64,000 nucleotides of DNA from positions 10,775,501 through 10,839,500 of the forward strand of contig JAIVEN010000024.1 in assembly GCA_026686845.1 (NCBI GenBank). Direction: 5' to 3'. Source of the stretch: Adenanthera pavonina. Taxonomy: Eukaryota; Streptophyta; Magnoliopsida; Fabales; Fabaceae. A program made the translations under genes and the position numbers. The number at the start of each line of letters is the position of its first letter. The first letter of the stretch is position 1. The notes beneath the pieces are model-generated. The model had not been told where the DNA came from, made no database searches, and saw only the letters and a program-made list of their open reading frames with translations. Below, piece after piece: positions 11,030 to 22,558 of this stretch.

Positions 11030-11865
11030 AGTGGGTCAAGTTCAAATATTTTTGTGAAGCCTAAATAAGATTATAAAGCCTATGTTCTGGTTGCAAAATA
11101 ATTATGTGCAACATTTATTAAGGATAAATCTTAAAGATTCTAGGAGTCAAAATGAGTTACTTGCAGTAATTAGGAGAATGACTTCTAGAAGTTTAAATGT
11201 AGAAGCCGCCTGATAAGATAGTGGAGAAGTGGCTTCCAAGATGAAAGCATGAATTGTCAAGTATATATGCAAGTTATCTACCACATCGTGGAGACTTGAG
11301 GGCAATAATCATCAATTTAGCATTATAAATAGAAGCAAAAATCAACAAGAATCCCACAGCCTATAATCCTGTCAAGGAAACACATGCTCTAGCATCAATT
11401 TAGCATTCAGTTTACATTTTTAGCAAATTCCCAAGCATTTTGTTCATATTTTTCCTTTTATATTCAGCTAGTTCTCAAACTATGTTCATGTTTTCTAGTT
11501 CCTTTGTCCAGCATCTGTTCCTCTGATATATTAGTGATCTTTTCATGTATATGGCTTTAGTTCTTTCTCAAATTCCATATCTTTTTCAAACTTTAATAAT
11601 TTGTAAATTTATTTGAAACGGCATATTTTTTTGGGCCAACTTTCACAGGGCATGTTAACACTTGCATATGGGGAAATTGTAGTAAGGGATTTCAGGAACT
11701 CAGAAATATTGATTTTTTAAACCTTTAGCATGCATAACATAATGAGCAAATACAAATTATTTGAAAAATTCATACACACACACACACCTATCCAATAATT
11801 TATGATTCTAAGTATCAATGAAATTAGTTCAAAAAATATTATAAAGTGGGTCATACTCACACGTA
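11030..11865 (+). repeat. Dispersed promoter-bearing repeat X, copy 1
   Basis: This block is a diverged duplicate of 13730-14091 plus 28479-28815. Shared landmarks are a GTGAAGCCTA..TTATAAAGC.. start, a TATAAATAG box (about 11322), a TTTAGCATTCAGTTTACATT block, and CACTTGCATATGG. A TATA box inside a dispersed non-coding repeat suggests an LTR, but I cannot define TG..CA ends. There is no coding potential. Confidence 0.55.
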
Positions 11866-13729
11866 TTTGCACAAAATCCAAAATAAGTCATATTGGTCAT
11901 ATATAGCATGTAAATAGTATATAGCTCCCTATATTTTTTATATTTTATATTGATATTTGAGAAGATTTAAACAATTTAATACCTATGCCTAAAGTCAAAT
12001 CAGTATATATGAGTAAATTGTTTGAAACGGTCTTATTATTATTAGAATTTAAAAAAATATATATTTACAAATTGATTTGTAAGTAATAGAAAAGATTCCA
12101 ACTCTTATAAAGATAAAAGCTACATAGATGGTACAAATAAGGAATGTGGGTGTGTGGGTAGAAGTTAACAGTTTAAATTCCGTTAATGTAAAAAAAATAA
12201 AAACTAAAAGCCAGCGGATTAATCTATATATTTATCCATATTTTTTTAAGAACTTATAACAAAAACAACACTCTTCAAAAGTTACAAAATCTCTTCGAGA
12301 TTGATCATTCAATTATAGAAGACGAGAAGAGATATCCATTTATCTATCTCACCTAGTGAATAATCAATTCAGAGAGAATTTAAATTCGATTAGTTTAATT
12401 TAGAAGAACTATAAATTGAGGAACAAAAAAAATAATCAACTCACATTATATTAAAGGTCACTAATTAATTTATTAAATAAACCCATTAAAATTTCTTTAA
12501 AACTTACCCATCAAATATTAATTGACTAATAACTTTTTTAAAAGATCACTAATAATCATCTGATAGACAAATACTGATAATAAGTTGATTAATAATTTTC
12601 TAAATGTTAAAATTTATAGCTTGCTTAGTGATCAACAACTCTTTTGATAAGAAGTTACTCTGAAAAAATGATAACTAAGCTTCAAACAAAGTATAGTATT
12701 TAGTTCATTTGAATGCTCAATAACTCACCAAGTTCTGTAATTTTTTTAATTAAAAATAGCTACTACTTTTTCATATGATTGTTTTGTCCATAGCATATTA
12801 AAAAAAAAAACTGAGAAACAAGGGGCGAGAGTCGCTGTTTGGACCACAACAATTTGCTCCCAGCCAAAAAAAAAAAATAGGGAGTTCTGAAACTTTTTAT
12901 AAAAGAATTATTACTGTTACCATAATCAAATTTTTCTTTTAAGAAAATACGTGACCTGATCTTTTTATATAAGTTATTTTTAATTAATTTATAAAGATAA
13001 AAAAAATTTGGTAAAATTAGTTTATGATCTAGAATTTTTCAGAAATTATCAAAACTTTCTAAAATTATCATTACTTAAACTTATTAAATTCTAACCCATC
13101 TTAATTATCTCTCTTAATTCCTATCTCTACCATAAATGTGTTGATGATTTTCTCTCATAATTTTAAATGGGTAGATTTGGAAAAAAAAAGTTAATGCTTC
13201 ATTGATTTTTTAAAATACTTATATTAAAGATAAAAAGTATTTCTACAATGTGATTTTGGGACTAGAAGAAGTAATAGATTGGTATAAAATTTTTTATACC
13301 ATAATATTTGAGTCATCATTTTTTCACTGTTGGATAGAGGCACTGAACTGGTTTTTGGTGCAGCATTAAATATGCTGATCATAACTTTAATAATTAATAT
13401 TGCCACCGACATGAGGTTTTAGAAAAATATGTTATGTTAGTCAAATTAAATTTTGGGCCAGTACTCCATATGAACTCTGAAGTAGATCACATTGTTTATA
13501 ACCTCTATACATAATATATATATATATGTCCTGTAGTTCATTTGCATTTTCAATATCGGTGTGTCCTTTTCATTTTCCCCACTATGGTATGCCCCTTTTT
13601 GTTGAATGATATGCACAAGTAAATAGTATACAACTGAAAATATGTCCACCAAACTCAAAGCAATATTGCCGGCGACAACATGCTCCTATAATTATGATTT
13701 TCCTTAGAAGAAAATGGCCCCGTTTGGTC
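11866..13729. other. AT-rich intergenic stretch, no identifiable feature
   Basis: I see only AT-rich DNA with short chance ORFs (for example 13224-13412 and 13446-13658 on the minus strand) that resemble nothing I know. There are no terminal repeats and no protein motifs. Confidence 0.6.
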
Positions 13730-14091
13730 TAAATTTGTAATGAATGAAGCCCAAATAATTATGTGAAGCCTAGTTAATTTTATAAAGCACATATTCAAGC
13801 CACAAAGTAATTATGGGCAAAATTTATTAAATTTAAAGATGAAATCTTGAAAATTCTAAAAGTCAATGTAGTTATATGCAAATTGGCCTAAAAGGAGGGC
13901 CATTAGTGTCATGTGTACTAGAATTAAGGGACAACTACCAAGAACCTCATGTATAAATAGGGGTAGCAATCAATAGGAAAGGACTAGAACCACACACCTA
14001 TGGACAACTACAATCTAGTCACAGAAACACAAACTTTGATATCAGTTTAGTATTCAGTTTACATTTTCAGCACATGCCCAAGCACTCTATT
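13730..14091 (+). repeat. Dispersed repeat X, copy 2, left part
   Basis: This copy matches copy 1 at 11030 onwards: AATAATTATGTGAAGCCTAG, a TATAAATAG box at about 13952, and the TTTAGTATTCAGTTTACATT block. It breaks at 14091, where the T1 LTR begins, and resumes near 28479 with the CACTTGCATATGG part. The break shows that T1 was inserted into X. Confidence 0.6.
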
Positions 14092-14232
14092 TGTAACATA
14101 CCTACTTTCATATGCATTGAATGATTAAGAAATGTTAAGAAATGCTATGAAATTATTTTGAAATGATTTGAATTACCTAGGGATGTATAAAAACCTAAAT
14201 AAATAAGATAAAAGGCTTAAAGGAGTATAAAA
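14092..14232 (+). mobile_element. T1 LTR (Gypsy-type), left part
   Basis: The part starts TGTAACATACC, the TGTAA(C/T)ATNCC start common to long Gypsy LTRs. It is interrupted 141 bp in by Sirevirus SV1 and continues at 26131. T4 at 49265 starts with a close match (TATAACATTCCC then TATGCATTTGAATG). Confidence 0.65.
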
Positions 14233-15953
14233 TGTTAGCAAGGCTAACTTCCCAAGAGGGGGGGTGAATTGGGAAGATTGAAATTTTTCTGCACAAAGTG
14301 AAGCAAGTGAAGGTATCACAGTATAATGAAAACAACGTGTAAAACAGAGCAAGCTGAAAAGTAGAGATAAGGAGAAGAAAACTCAGTGATTTATCCTGGT
14401 TCGGTTTATCCACTTGACCTACATTCAGTCCCCAAGACACCTCTTGAGATTTATCCACTATCCAGCAAGAATTTCAACGGGCTTCTTGCTAAAGCCACAG
14501 TACACGAGTATGCTCTGTTCTGAGCTCTCTCAAACTCTCTAAGCACTTTCTCTATGTGCTTCCCAATCCCCTTGTGAATACCCCTCACAAGTAAATCTAT
14601 CTTCCAGATGAAGAGTAGATTATTTACAAATGAATAACTCTCTTGAATAGAGTAGATATGAAGGTTTAAGTACAAATAATGAAGTTGGAAGGGTAAAAGC
14701 TTTTGAGATGAAGATTCAGCAGAAATTCGGTATATACAAGTTTGATTCGTTACCCACAACTTCAAATGATGTTATATTTATAGTTTTAGTTCTCAAATAT
14801 TCGTTAGAGACTAAATCTATCCGTTGGGGAAGTTATCCAACGGTTACTCTGAAAAACTATCCGTTTACCAACCGCATTTAATGTTTCTGACATACTGAAA
14901 TTCGAATTTTGGTTGGCCAACAGACGAATTTTGAAGGAACCGAAGGTTAAAGCTTCCAACGTTAAAATACGAGGTTCGTCTGTCCATAGAGTGAAATTCG
15001 AATTTTGAAACTTATAAATTATTTTCACAATGTGACATACGAATTTTCAAGAAGAAAGTTTTTCTGTAAATCGTGAACAGTGTTTTCAATTTTCTACAGT
15101 ACCCTCGAAATTTGAATTTTGGATGCCCAAAATTCGTCTGTCCATTGAACGTTCAAAGAGGCACAGTAGTTTACTTTCTTTGAAATTCGAATTTTGACAG
15201 AGTGAAATTCGTCTGTCAAAGACCAGTTTTGAGACTTAAATCATTCTTGATCTCAGATGAACTTTATCAAACTTTCAGACGAATTTCTTCTATTTTCTCA
15301 AGTTTTGTTTTGTCTGAAATTCGAATTTTGAAAGAGTGAAATTCGAATGTCACAAAGTAGCTCCTTTGACTCAGATGAAAATTCGAATGTTGCTAAGTCA
15401 AAGTTCGTCTGTCAGAGAGCATTTTTCAAACTTAGTTTCTTCTTGATTTCAGATGAACTTTAGCATAGTTTCAGACGAATTTCTTTGGTTTTCACAAATT
15501 GCATTTTGTCTGAAATTCAAATTTTGAAACTGTGAAGTTCGTCTGTCACAAAAAGGCTTCTTTCAGACTTGATGAAAATTCGAATTTTGAATGACCAAAA
15601 TTCGTCTGACAGAGGGACACCTCTCCAGACTTATTCAGTTTTAGCTCGAAATTCGAATTTCCAAAAGCAAAGTTCGAATTTCTAACTTGACAGTTCAGTT
15701 AAACTTTCAAACTTCGTCTGTTTATGAGTATTTTTCAAATAAGTAAAGATTTAATTTCAAATTAAGGTTTGAAAACGTCTTTTTCTCAAATCAAAATCTT
15801 TTACCCAATCTAAACAAAAACTAAAGATCCTACAAAAGATCTAATAGCAAATACTCAGAAAATCTTCACTTGAAACAGCTTTGATCTCCTTTGATATCTT
15901 CAATCCAAGCTCTTGAGTGTTGGTTTGGAATCATCAAAACTCTTGATCCAACA
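14233..15953 (-). repeat. SV1 3' LTR
   Basis: The LTR is 1,721 bp, with a TATA box CTATAAATATA at about 14773-14783 (minus strand). Upstream of the TATA (higher coordinates) is the box array at 14890-15720. Near the low-coordinate end is a conserved block reading CTTGGGGACTGAATGTAGGT on the minus strand. A short ORF (14195-14458) is a translation of this block rather than a gene. Confidence 0.95.
14890..15720 (-). repeat. SV1 3' LTR U3 array of palindromic AAATTCGAATTT and TTCGTCTGTC boxes
   Basis: More than a dozen copies of AATTCGAATTT (a self-complementary core) alternate with TTCGTCTGTC or GACGAATTT boxes, typically 12-20 bases apart and repeating every 50-110 bases. The same array is in the 5' LTR (25065-25900). 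It lies upstream of the TATA box, so it has the position of an enhancer or repressor binding array. Palindromic repeat arrays in the same position have been reported for other Sireviruses. Confidence 0.85.
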
Positions 15954-15970
15954 TTCTCCCCCTTTTTGAT
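15954..15970 (-). other. SV1 polypurine tract
   Basis: On the minus strand it reads ATCAAAAAGGGGGAGAA directly before TGTTGG of the 3' LTR. The PPT primes plus-strand DNA synthesis. Two further G-rich tracts lie upstream at 16021-16032 and 16339-16362. Confidence 0.95.
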
Positions 15971-16242
15971 GATGACAAAACAACTCACAAACTGGATTAG
16001 TACTTGGGTTTGCTTACACAAGCTCCCCCTCAACATATGCATTACAGTTCATAAGATATCATTTTCAACAGATTAAGTGAAGAGATTCAAAGCTCAAATC
16101 ATTGCAACCAAGAACATAATTTACTTAATCAAATTGTTGCAATACATATTTCAATCAGTTCTCAAAACAACAAACAAGCAAATACAATTAAAACAATTAA
16201 AACTAGATACAACAAGAAGATTCAGCCTAAGATCTAAAAACA

Positions 16243-18416
16243 TCACTTCTTCTTTGGCTTAGACTTCTTGCTGTAAGTCTTTCCTTTTCCAGATGACTCA
16301 GCAGATCTTCCAGCTTGCTTAGTCCCAGTTTGCTTTATCTTCTCCCCCTTTTTGGCATCATCAAAAAGCCCAGCAAAGTCCATTGGAGGAGGTATCTGAG
16401 TGAGAGGAACAGCACGAAGAGGGACAGGAGCAAAAGGAATCTCTGGCTGAACTGGTGCAGGGGGCTCAGCAGGCTCTTCATCATCATCATCAGAGACCTC
16501 AAGCAGCTCTTGCATTTCCTGCCTGGAAAGAGTCAGTCAAGCTCTCTGTTCCTCTGAAAGCCCATAAGCAGCAAGAGGAGGAGAGGCTGGTTGAGCAGGA
16601 GGAAACATTTCTTCCAGCCTTCTCCTTTGAGCTAGTAGCAGAGCATTGTGAGCAATGGCAAGATAATCAATAATAGGTACAATACTTCTTTCCTCATTGC
16701 TCACATCTTCTTGCATAGAGGAGGTTGAAATGGCTGCAACCAGTCTTTCAACTTGCTCAGATTCTTGTATTGACAGAATTGAACCCTGAGCATCCTCTTG
16801 CATAGGCTCATGAGGGCTTGTTGCTTGGAAACTGTCTTCTTCCAATCCATAGTCCAAGGGTGGACCAGGACTAGGTGTTCTCATTGCACCAGCACCATCA
16901 TTATCATGGTCAGAGGAGGCAATCTCGAAGGGACTTGGAGGCACAGGGGATGGAGACAGAGTAGGCTCAGGGATACCAGGCTGAGGTGGAGCTGAAGTGA
17001 TAGGAATCGCATTTCTAATCTCTTCATAGGCATCAGCCACCACCTTCATATTCACAGCCAACTGATGGATCTAGTCTTGTAGATGAGCAAATTTGGTATT
17101 TGCTCATCTCTAATGCTGAGAATGAGTGTTGACAGACTGTCAAACAGCTCAGTGATCTTAGTTGGCTTGGCTCGTGAGGAGGGAGTGGAAGGAGGGTGAG
17201 TAGGCCTGGATGGAGATGGAATAGGCTGAGAAGGCTGAGGTACAGATCTGCCAGGAGCCTCAGAGGTGCCTTCTTGTTGGATGGATGCATCAGCAACAAA
17301 GAACAAATCTTCAGATTTTCCTGCTCCCTTTTCAACCCATCGTCCTTCATCTTTTTCAATCCCCATTCTTTGCAATTCTTGTTCTTTGAAGGCCTCAGTG
17401 AGCTTCCCTTTCCCCTTTTCAATGTGTTGAATCCTAGCATGCTGCAGGATTCTTGAAATAATTGCTGCATAGGGGAGTGTGGAATCCTTCCTCTGATCTC
17501 TTGCTTTTATCATTCGCTGGAGAATGATATGACCCATATTGATCAGCTTCCCACGTATGATGGCAGTCATTACATGAGCCTCTGCCCTTGTTATCAAATT
17601 GAAGCTTCCACCTTTATTGAAAATGATCCTAGACACAATGTAGTGCAGAATCCTTACTTGTACACTTAGATCTATGGGCTTCAACAGATTTATTGTGGGC
17701 CTATTCTCCCTTCTTCTGAATAAGGTGTCCAAGATGGTGCTCTCTTTGTAGTTCAGAAAAGAGCCACCTTCCTCATTAGCTGTACTAGCCTCATCCATAT
17801 ATCCAGAGGCTGTCATGTCAATTTTCAGCCCATCTTGACCTAGGAGTTCCAGCACCTCATTGATTGTTTCATCAGCAAGCCAAATGGTCCTTGATCTCAA
17901 GGTGACCTCCCATTTCCTTTTCTTGCTGTTATATTGAAGAGAGGCATACCAAGTCTTCACTACCTCATCATCATATTTTTCAGCAATTTCCAACAGATTT
18001 CTATATTTTATCAACCATATTGCAGCATCAAAGTTGTTGGATATCAGAAATTGCTCCATATGTACACAGTGAGGCTTGATTACCTTTTTGTTGGAAAACT
18101 TGGTAGTGTACTCTTCTTGAATCTCTGGAGTGCTCCACAGTGGCAGTGTAGTCAATTCAAACTCTCCAGATTCAGTAGAGGAAGAGGAAGCCACAGCAGC
18201 AGTATCAGCCGAAGGAACTGCAGATTTTGAAGATGAGGGCCCAGCTTTCTGAGATTTTGACTTGGATGATAATTTTTGGCGTTTGGAAGGAGTAGCTTTA
18301 CTGGGTTCGGCCTTTCTCTTGGATTTCTCTCCTTCCTTTGTAGCATATTGAGATTTGACCATCCTTTTTGGCCGAGTTCCAGCTTGTCCTGTTCCAGGAA
18401 TCTTCACTCTCGCCAT
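16243..18416 (-). pseudogene. SV1 extra 3' ORF (envelope-position ORF of unknown function), lightly broken
   Basis: Starts ATGGCGAGAG at 18416 and runs about 724 codons to a lysine-rich end (KKSKPKKK). The N-terminus is basic and Ser/Lys-rich with a KRKAEPSKATPSKRQK stretch that looks like a nuclear localisation signal. The middle (about residues 95-350) is a folded domain with LWSTPEIQEEY, IRNLLEI-like and RSRTIWLADETINEVLELLG motifs, resembling what databases call a putative plant transposon protein domain. The C-terminal third is Pro/Ser/Glu-rich. It occupies the env position of SIRE1, but I see no signal peptide or clear membrane segment. Lesions: a frameshift in the DEQ codons near 17100, a TAG soon after, and a TGA near 16540. 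Confidence 0.8.
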
Positions 18417-19414
18417 TTCTTGGTTGAATGATGCAGAATGTGGCTGAGAATAGATTTAAGGGATGCGAAAGGAAGTTTAATTGGTGAGAAATGACGGTTT
18501 TTGGACAGGAGTTAAGAGGATTGAAGAGAGAATCAATACAGAATTGGAGGAGTTACAAATAGGGTTGCGTCTGTTCTGTGAGAAACCGTCGGTTTTAACG
18601 CATGTAACCGTCTGACAGACGAATTTTGAGGGGTCAAAATTCGAACTTCGGGCAGTTACGAGTTAAACCGTTCAGCACAGCTTACTGACAGACGAATTTT
18701 TATCTTGAAAGTTTGTCTGACAGAGGCTTGAAACAATCAATACATACACAATAGACGAATTTTGTTCCAACAAAATTCGAATGTTGAAAAGAAAAACAGC
18801 ATCAACAAACAAAACTTCAACCAATAGACGAATTAAGCATGCGGAGCATCATCTTTCAAGCATTCAATCATCAAGAGCATAATTCAACAGACGAATTTTG
18901 AACTGAAACTTCGAATTTTTCAACTTTTGTAAATATTGTCCAACATTCGTATGTTAAGAAGTAATAATTCATATAACAGTGATGGACAATCATAACTTTG
19001 AAATTTCTATTTTTGAAAATTCAAACTTTCAAGCTTCAACAGACGAATTTCGAGGCATTACCGAGAACTGTTCCAAGGCATAACAGGCCAAAGTTCGTCT
19101 GTTGGTCAACCAAAATTCGAATGTTGACCATGTTGACCAGTTCAAAAACACATATTATCAATGAAATTCATCTAGCAATCAAACAACATACAAATTTCAA
19201 CTTTAAAAACTTACAGAATGGATCCAGACCTTAGAATAATTATCATTCACTTCATTTTCTGGTTGTTCCAATCTGGAGTGCTCCAATCTTTCAAACTTTT
19301 AGCCATTGATTTTCACAAGGAGCACCTGCAACTATACTAAAACATACTCCGATGCTCAAGTTAGAATTAATTCTAGTATTAAAAATTCTAAAGACAGAAT
19401 TACACAGAAATGAC
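18417..19414 (-). promoter_or_regulatory. SV1 pol-to-3'ORF spacer with a second AATTCG/GACGAA box array
   Basis: This 998-bp non-coding spacer is packed with the LTR boxes (CAGACGAATTTTGA, AAATTCGAATGTTG, TTCGTCTGTTGG) between about 18560 and 19160, ending just before the 3' ORF. The matching SV2 spacer is 997 bp and has the same boxes plus a TATAAAG 45 bp before the ATG. SV1 has a weaker TTAAATC there. It could be a promoter for the 3' ORF, which is inference. Confidence 0.65.
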
Positions 19415-22400
19415 TTACAATTCATTGGGATTTACCATTCCCAATTCTCTTCTTATTTTGCAATGCCTGTTTTCTGGTAGAGGTTTGGTGAGTATGTCAG
19501 CTAGTTGATCCTCTGTTGGGATGTATTCCAGCTTAACATCTTCTTTCAGAACATGATCCCTTATGAAGTGGTGCCTAACCTCAATATATTTCGTCCTTGA
19601 GTGCATGACAGGATTCTTAGTGATGTTTATGGCACTTTGATTATCACACATGATGGGTATCTCCTTCATTTTAACCTCAAGATCCTCAAGCTGCTGCTTC
19701 ATCCAGATGACTTGGGCACAACAGCTTCCAGCTGCAACATACTCAGCTTCTGCAGTGGATAGAGCCACACTGTTTTGCTTTTTGCTGAACCATGAAACCA
19801 GGGATCCTCCAAGAAACTGACAAGTTCCACTTGTGCTTTTTCTGTCAGTTTTGGATCCTACAAAATCAGCATCAGTGTATCCTTTGAGATCTTCTCCATT
19901 GCTTTTTGGATACCAAAGACCCATCTGTGATGTTCCAATTAGATATCTGAAAATTCTTTTCACAGCTGTTGCATGGGTTTCTTTGGGGCATGATTGGAAC
20001 CTTGCACACATGCAGACACTGAACATAATGTCAGGTCTGCTGGCAGTTAGGTACAACAAGGATCCAATCATTCTTCTGTATTGAGTAATGTCAAACATTT
20101 TCCCATTTTCATCCATGTCCAGTTTGGTTGCAGTAGCCATAGGTGTTCCCATTGGCTTGGCATTCTCCATTCCAAACTTCTTTAACAGCTCCTTTAGATA
20201 CTTGGATTGACTGAGAAAGATACCATCATTAAGCTGTCTGATTTGCAATCCAAGGAAGAAATTGAGTTCACCCATCATGGACATTTCGAATTCTCCCTGC
20301 ATTAACTTAGAAAATTCCTTGCAAAGAGTTTCATTAGTAGCACCGAAAATAATATCATCAACATAGATTTGGACAATTAGTAAACCTTTATTCTCTTTCT
20401 TAGTAAATAAAGTTGTGTCAACTTTGCCTCTGTTAAACCCTTTTTCAGTCAGAAAATTGCTCAATCTTTCATACCATGCTCTAGGGGCTTGTTTTAATCC
20501 ATAAAGAGCTTTCTTCAGTTTATAGACATGGTTTGGTTTTGTAGAATCCTCAAAACCTGGAGGTTGATCTACATAAACCTCTTCCATGATATATCCATTT
20601 AGAAAAGCACTTTTTACATCCATTTGATATAGCAAAATATTTTTCATGCATGCATAAGCTAGTAGAATTCTTATAGCTTCTAATCTGGCTACTGGTGCAA
20701 AGGTTTCTTGAAAATCAATACCTTCTTCTTGATTATACCCTTTAGCAACTAATCTAGCTTTATTTCTAATTATGGTTCCAGATTCATCAAGTTTGTTTCT
20801 GAAAACCCATTTGGTACCAATAACAGGATGATTTTTGGGTCTAGGTACTAAATCCCAAACTTGATTTCTTTCAAACTGATTTAATTCATCTTGCATTGCC
20901 AAAATCCAGTAATCATCAGTTAAGGCTTCTTCAGCACATTTGGGTTCAATTTGAGAAATGAAAGCACAATTTAGCATTTGATCCCTTAACTGTTTTCTGG
21001 TTTTGACTCTCTCTTGAACATCTCCTATTACTTGATCAACAGGATGATTCCTTTGATATTTCCAAGCTCTAGGGAGTTCTCGAGATGTTTCTTCATTATT
21101 TTCTTCATCAAACTCTTGCTCCTGGATATCTTCCTCTATGTTAACAGATTCAGATATCTTTGGAGGTTCAGTTCTACTTTTATCAGAAATGCCCAGTTTT
21201 TCAAAATTGAAAGCAAGATCATCCTCATGAGTAATATGTTTTGAAACAGTTTCATTTTCAATGAAAACCACATGCACAGATTCTTCTACCACATTTGATC
21301 TTTTATTATAAACTCTATATGCCTTACTCCTACTAGAGTAGCCTAGAAATATACCTTCATCTGATTTGGCATCAAATTTACCTAGGTTTTCTTTGCCATT
21401 GTTGTGAATGAAGCATTTGCACCCGAACACATGGAGATGGGACAGATTTGGCTTTCTCCCCTTGTACAGCTCGTATGGAGTCTTTCCCAGGATGGGTTTG
21501 ATGTATGCTCTGTTGATGATGTAACTTGCTGTGTTCACTGCATCAGCCCAAAACACTTGAGAAAGTTCCTTCTCATTCAGCATAGCTCTGGCCATCTCCC
21601 CAATAGTTCTGTTCTTCCTTTCTACTACTCCATTCTGTTGAGGAGTCCTAGGAGCTGAGAAGTTGTGGTCAATTCCATGCTCACTGCAGTACTCCAGGAA
21701 GTATGCATTTTCAAATTCTCCTCCATGATCTGACCTGATAGACACAATAGAGATACCTTTCTCATTTTGCACTTTCTTAACTAAGGTTACAAATGCATCA
21801 AAGGTATCACTCTTAGAAGAAAGAAATAATGTCCAAGTAAATCTAGAATAATCATCAATAATTACAAGCACATACAGATTACCACCAAGACTTTTCACCC
21901 TAGATGGTCCAATTAAGTCCATATGCATCAATTCAAGTGGTCTTGTTGTGGTAACTATGTTTTTAGATTTGAAGGATGATTTAATTTGTTTTCCTTTTAA
22001 GCATGCATCACATTCTTTATCCTTTTCAAAAGATATTTTTGGCAAACCAGTAACTAGCTCATTTTTAACCAGTTTAGACAATTGATTCATATTGACATGA
22101 GCTAATCTCCTATGTCATAACCAACTATCGTTATTTTGACTAATTAAGCACACAGAATCTAAAGGAGGAAGTTCATCAAGGTCAATAGTATAGCAGTTAC
22201 CATCCCTTTGAGCCTTGAGGATTACTCTGTGATCACTTTTTCTGATGACCAGGCAAAACTTTGAGTCAAACAGCACCCAGTTTCCTTTGTCACAAGTCTG
22301 ACTTACGCTTAGCAGGTTGTGGTTGAGGCCAATCACAAACAGCACCTCTTCAATGGATGTTTCTGGATTTTTCCCCACAATGCCAATTCCAACGATTTTG

Positions 22401-22558
22401 CCATATTGATCACCTCCAAAGGTCACCTTTCCTCCTTTCTTGTCTCTAAGGGTGATGAACTTCTCCTTATCACCAGTCATGTGGCTTGAGCAGGCACTGT
22501 CCATATACCATTTGTTGCTTTTCTTGGCTTTAAGACAGACCTGCAAGTCAATATTCAT
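19415..22558 (-). pseudogene. pol: SV1 pol polyprotein (PR-INT-RT-RNaseH), open except for one TGA
   Basis: About 1,047 codons read from ATG at 22558, overlapping the gag stop as ATGA. Protease is recognised by WYMDSACSSHMTG. A TGA at 22115-22117 replaces the Trp of the WLWHRRLAH zinc-binding start of integrase. The frame then continues with C..C (CDACLKGK) and the integrase core, with catalytic Asp in HMDLIGPSR, Asp in SIRSDHGGEFEN and Glu in the NGVVERKNR stretch. Reverse transcriptase follows, with WVFRNKLDESG, MDVKSAFLNG and the YVDDIIFGAT active site. RNase H has GYTDADFVGSKTDRKSTSG and ALSTAEAEYVAA. Only the TGA prevents a full-length product, so it could be a recent mutation or a readthrough site. 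Confidence 0.95.
22115..22117 (-). other. In-frame TGA in SV1 pol at the integrase HHCC start
   Basis: The codon before CAT AGG AGA (HRR) is TGA in SV1 and TAG in SV2 (53728-53730). The family residue is Trp (TGG), so each is a single G-to-A change at a different position of the same codon. Confidence 0.9.

Noticed and set aside
14195..14765. Minus-strand ORFs of 87 and 104 aa as genes
   Set aside because: Both fall in the SV1 LTR, and near-identical ORFs occur at the same place in the other LTR (24261-24942). They are LTR translations.
16315..17456. Plus-strand ORFs opposite the SV1 3' ORF
   Set aside because: They are antisense shadows of the 3' ORF, with no start context or motif of their own.
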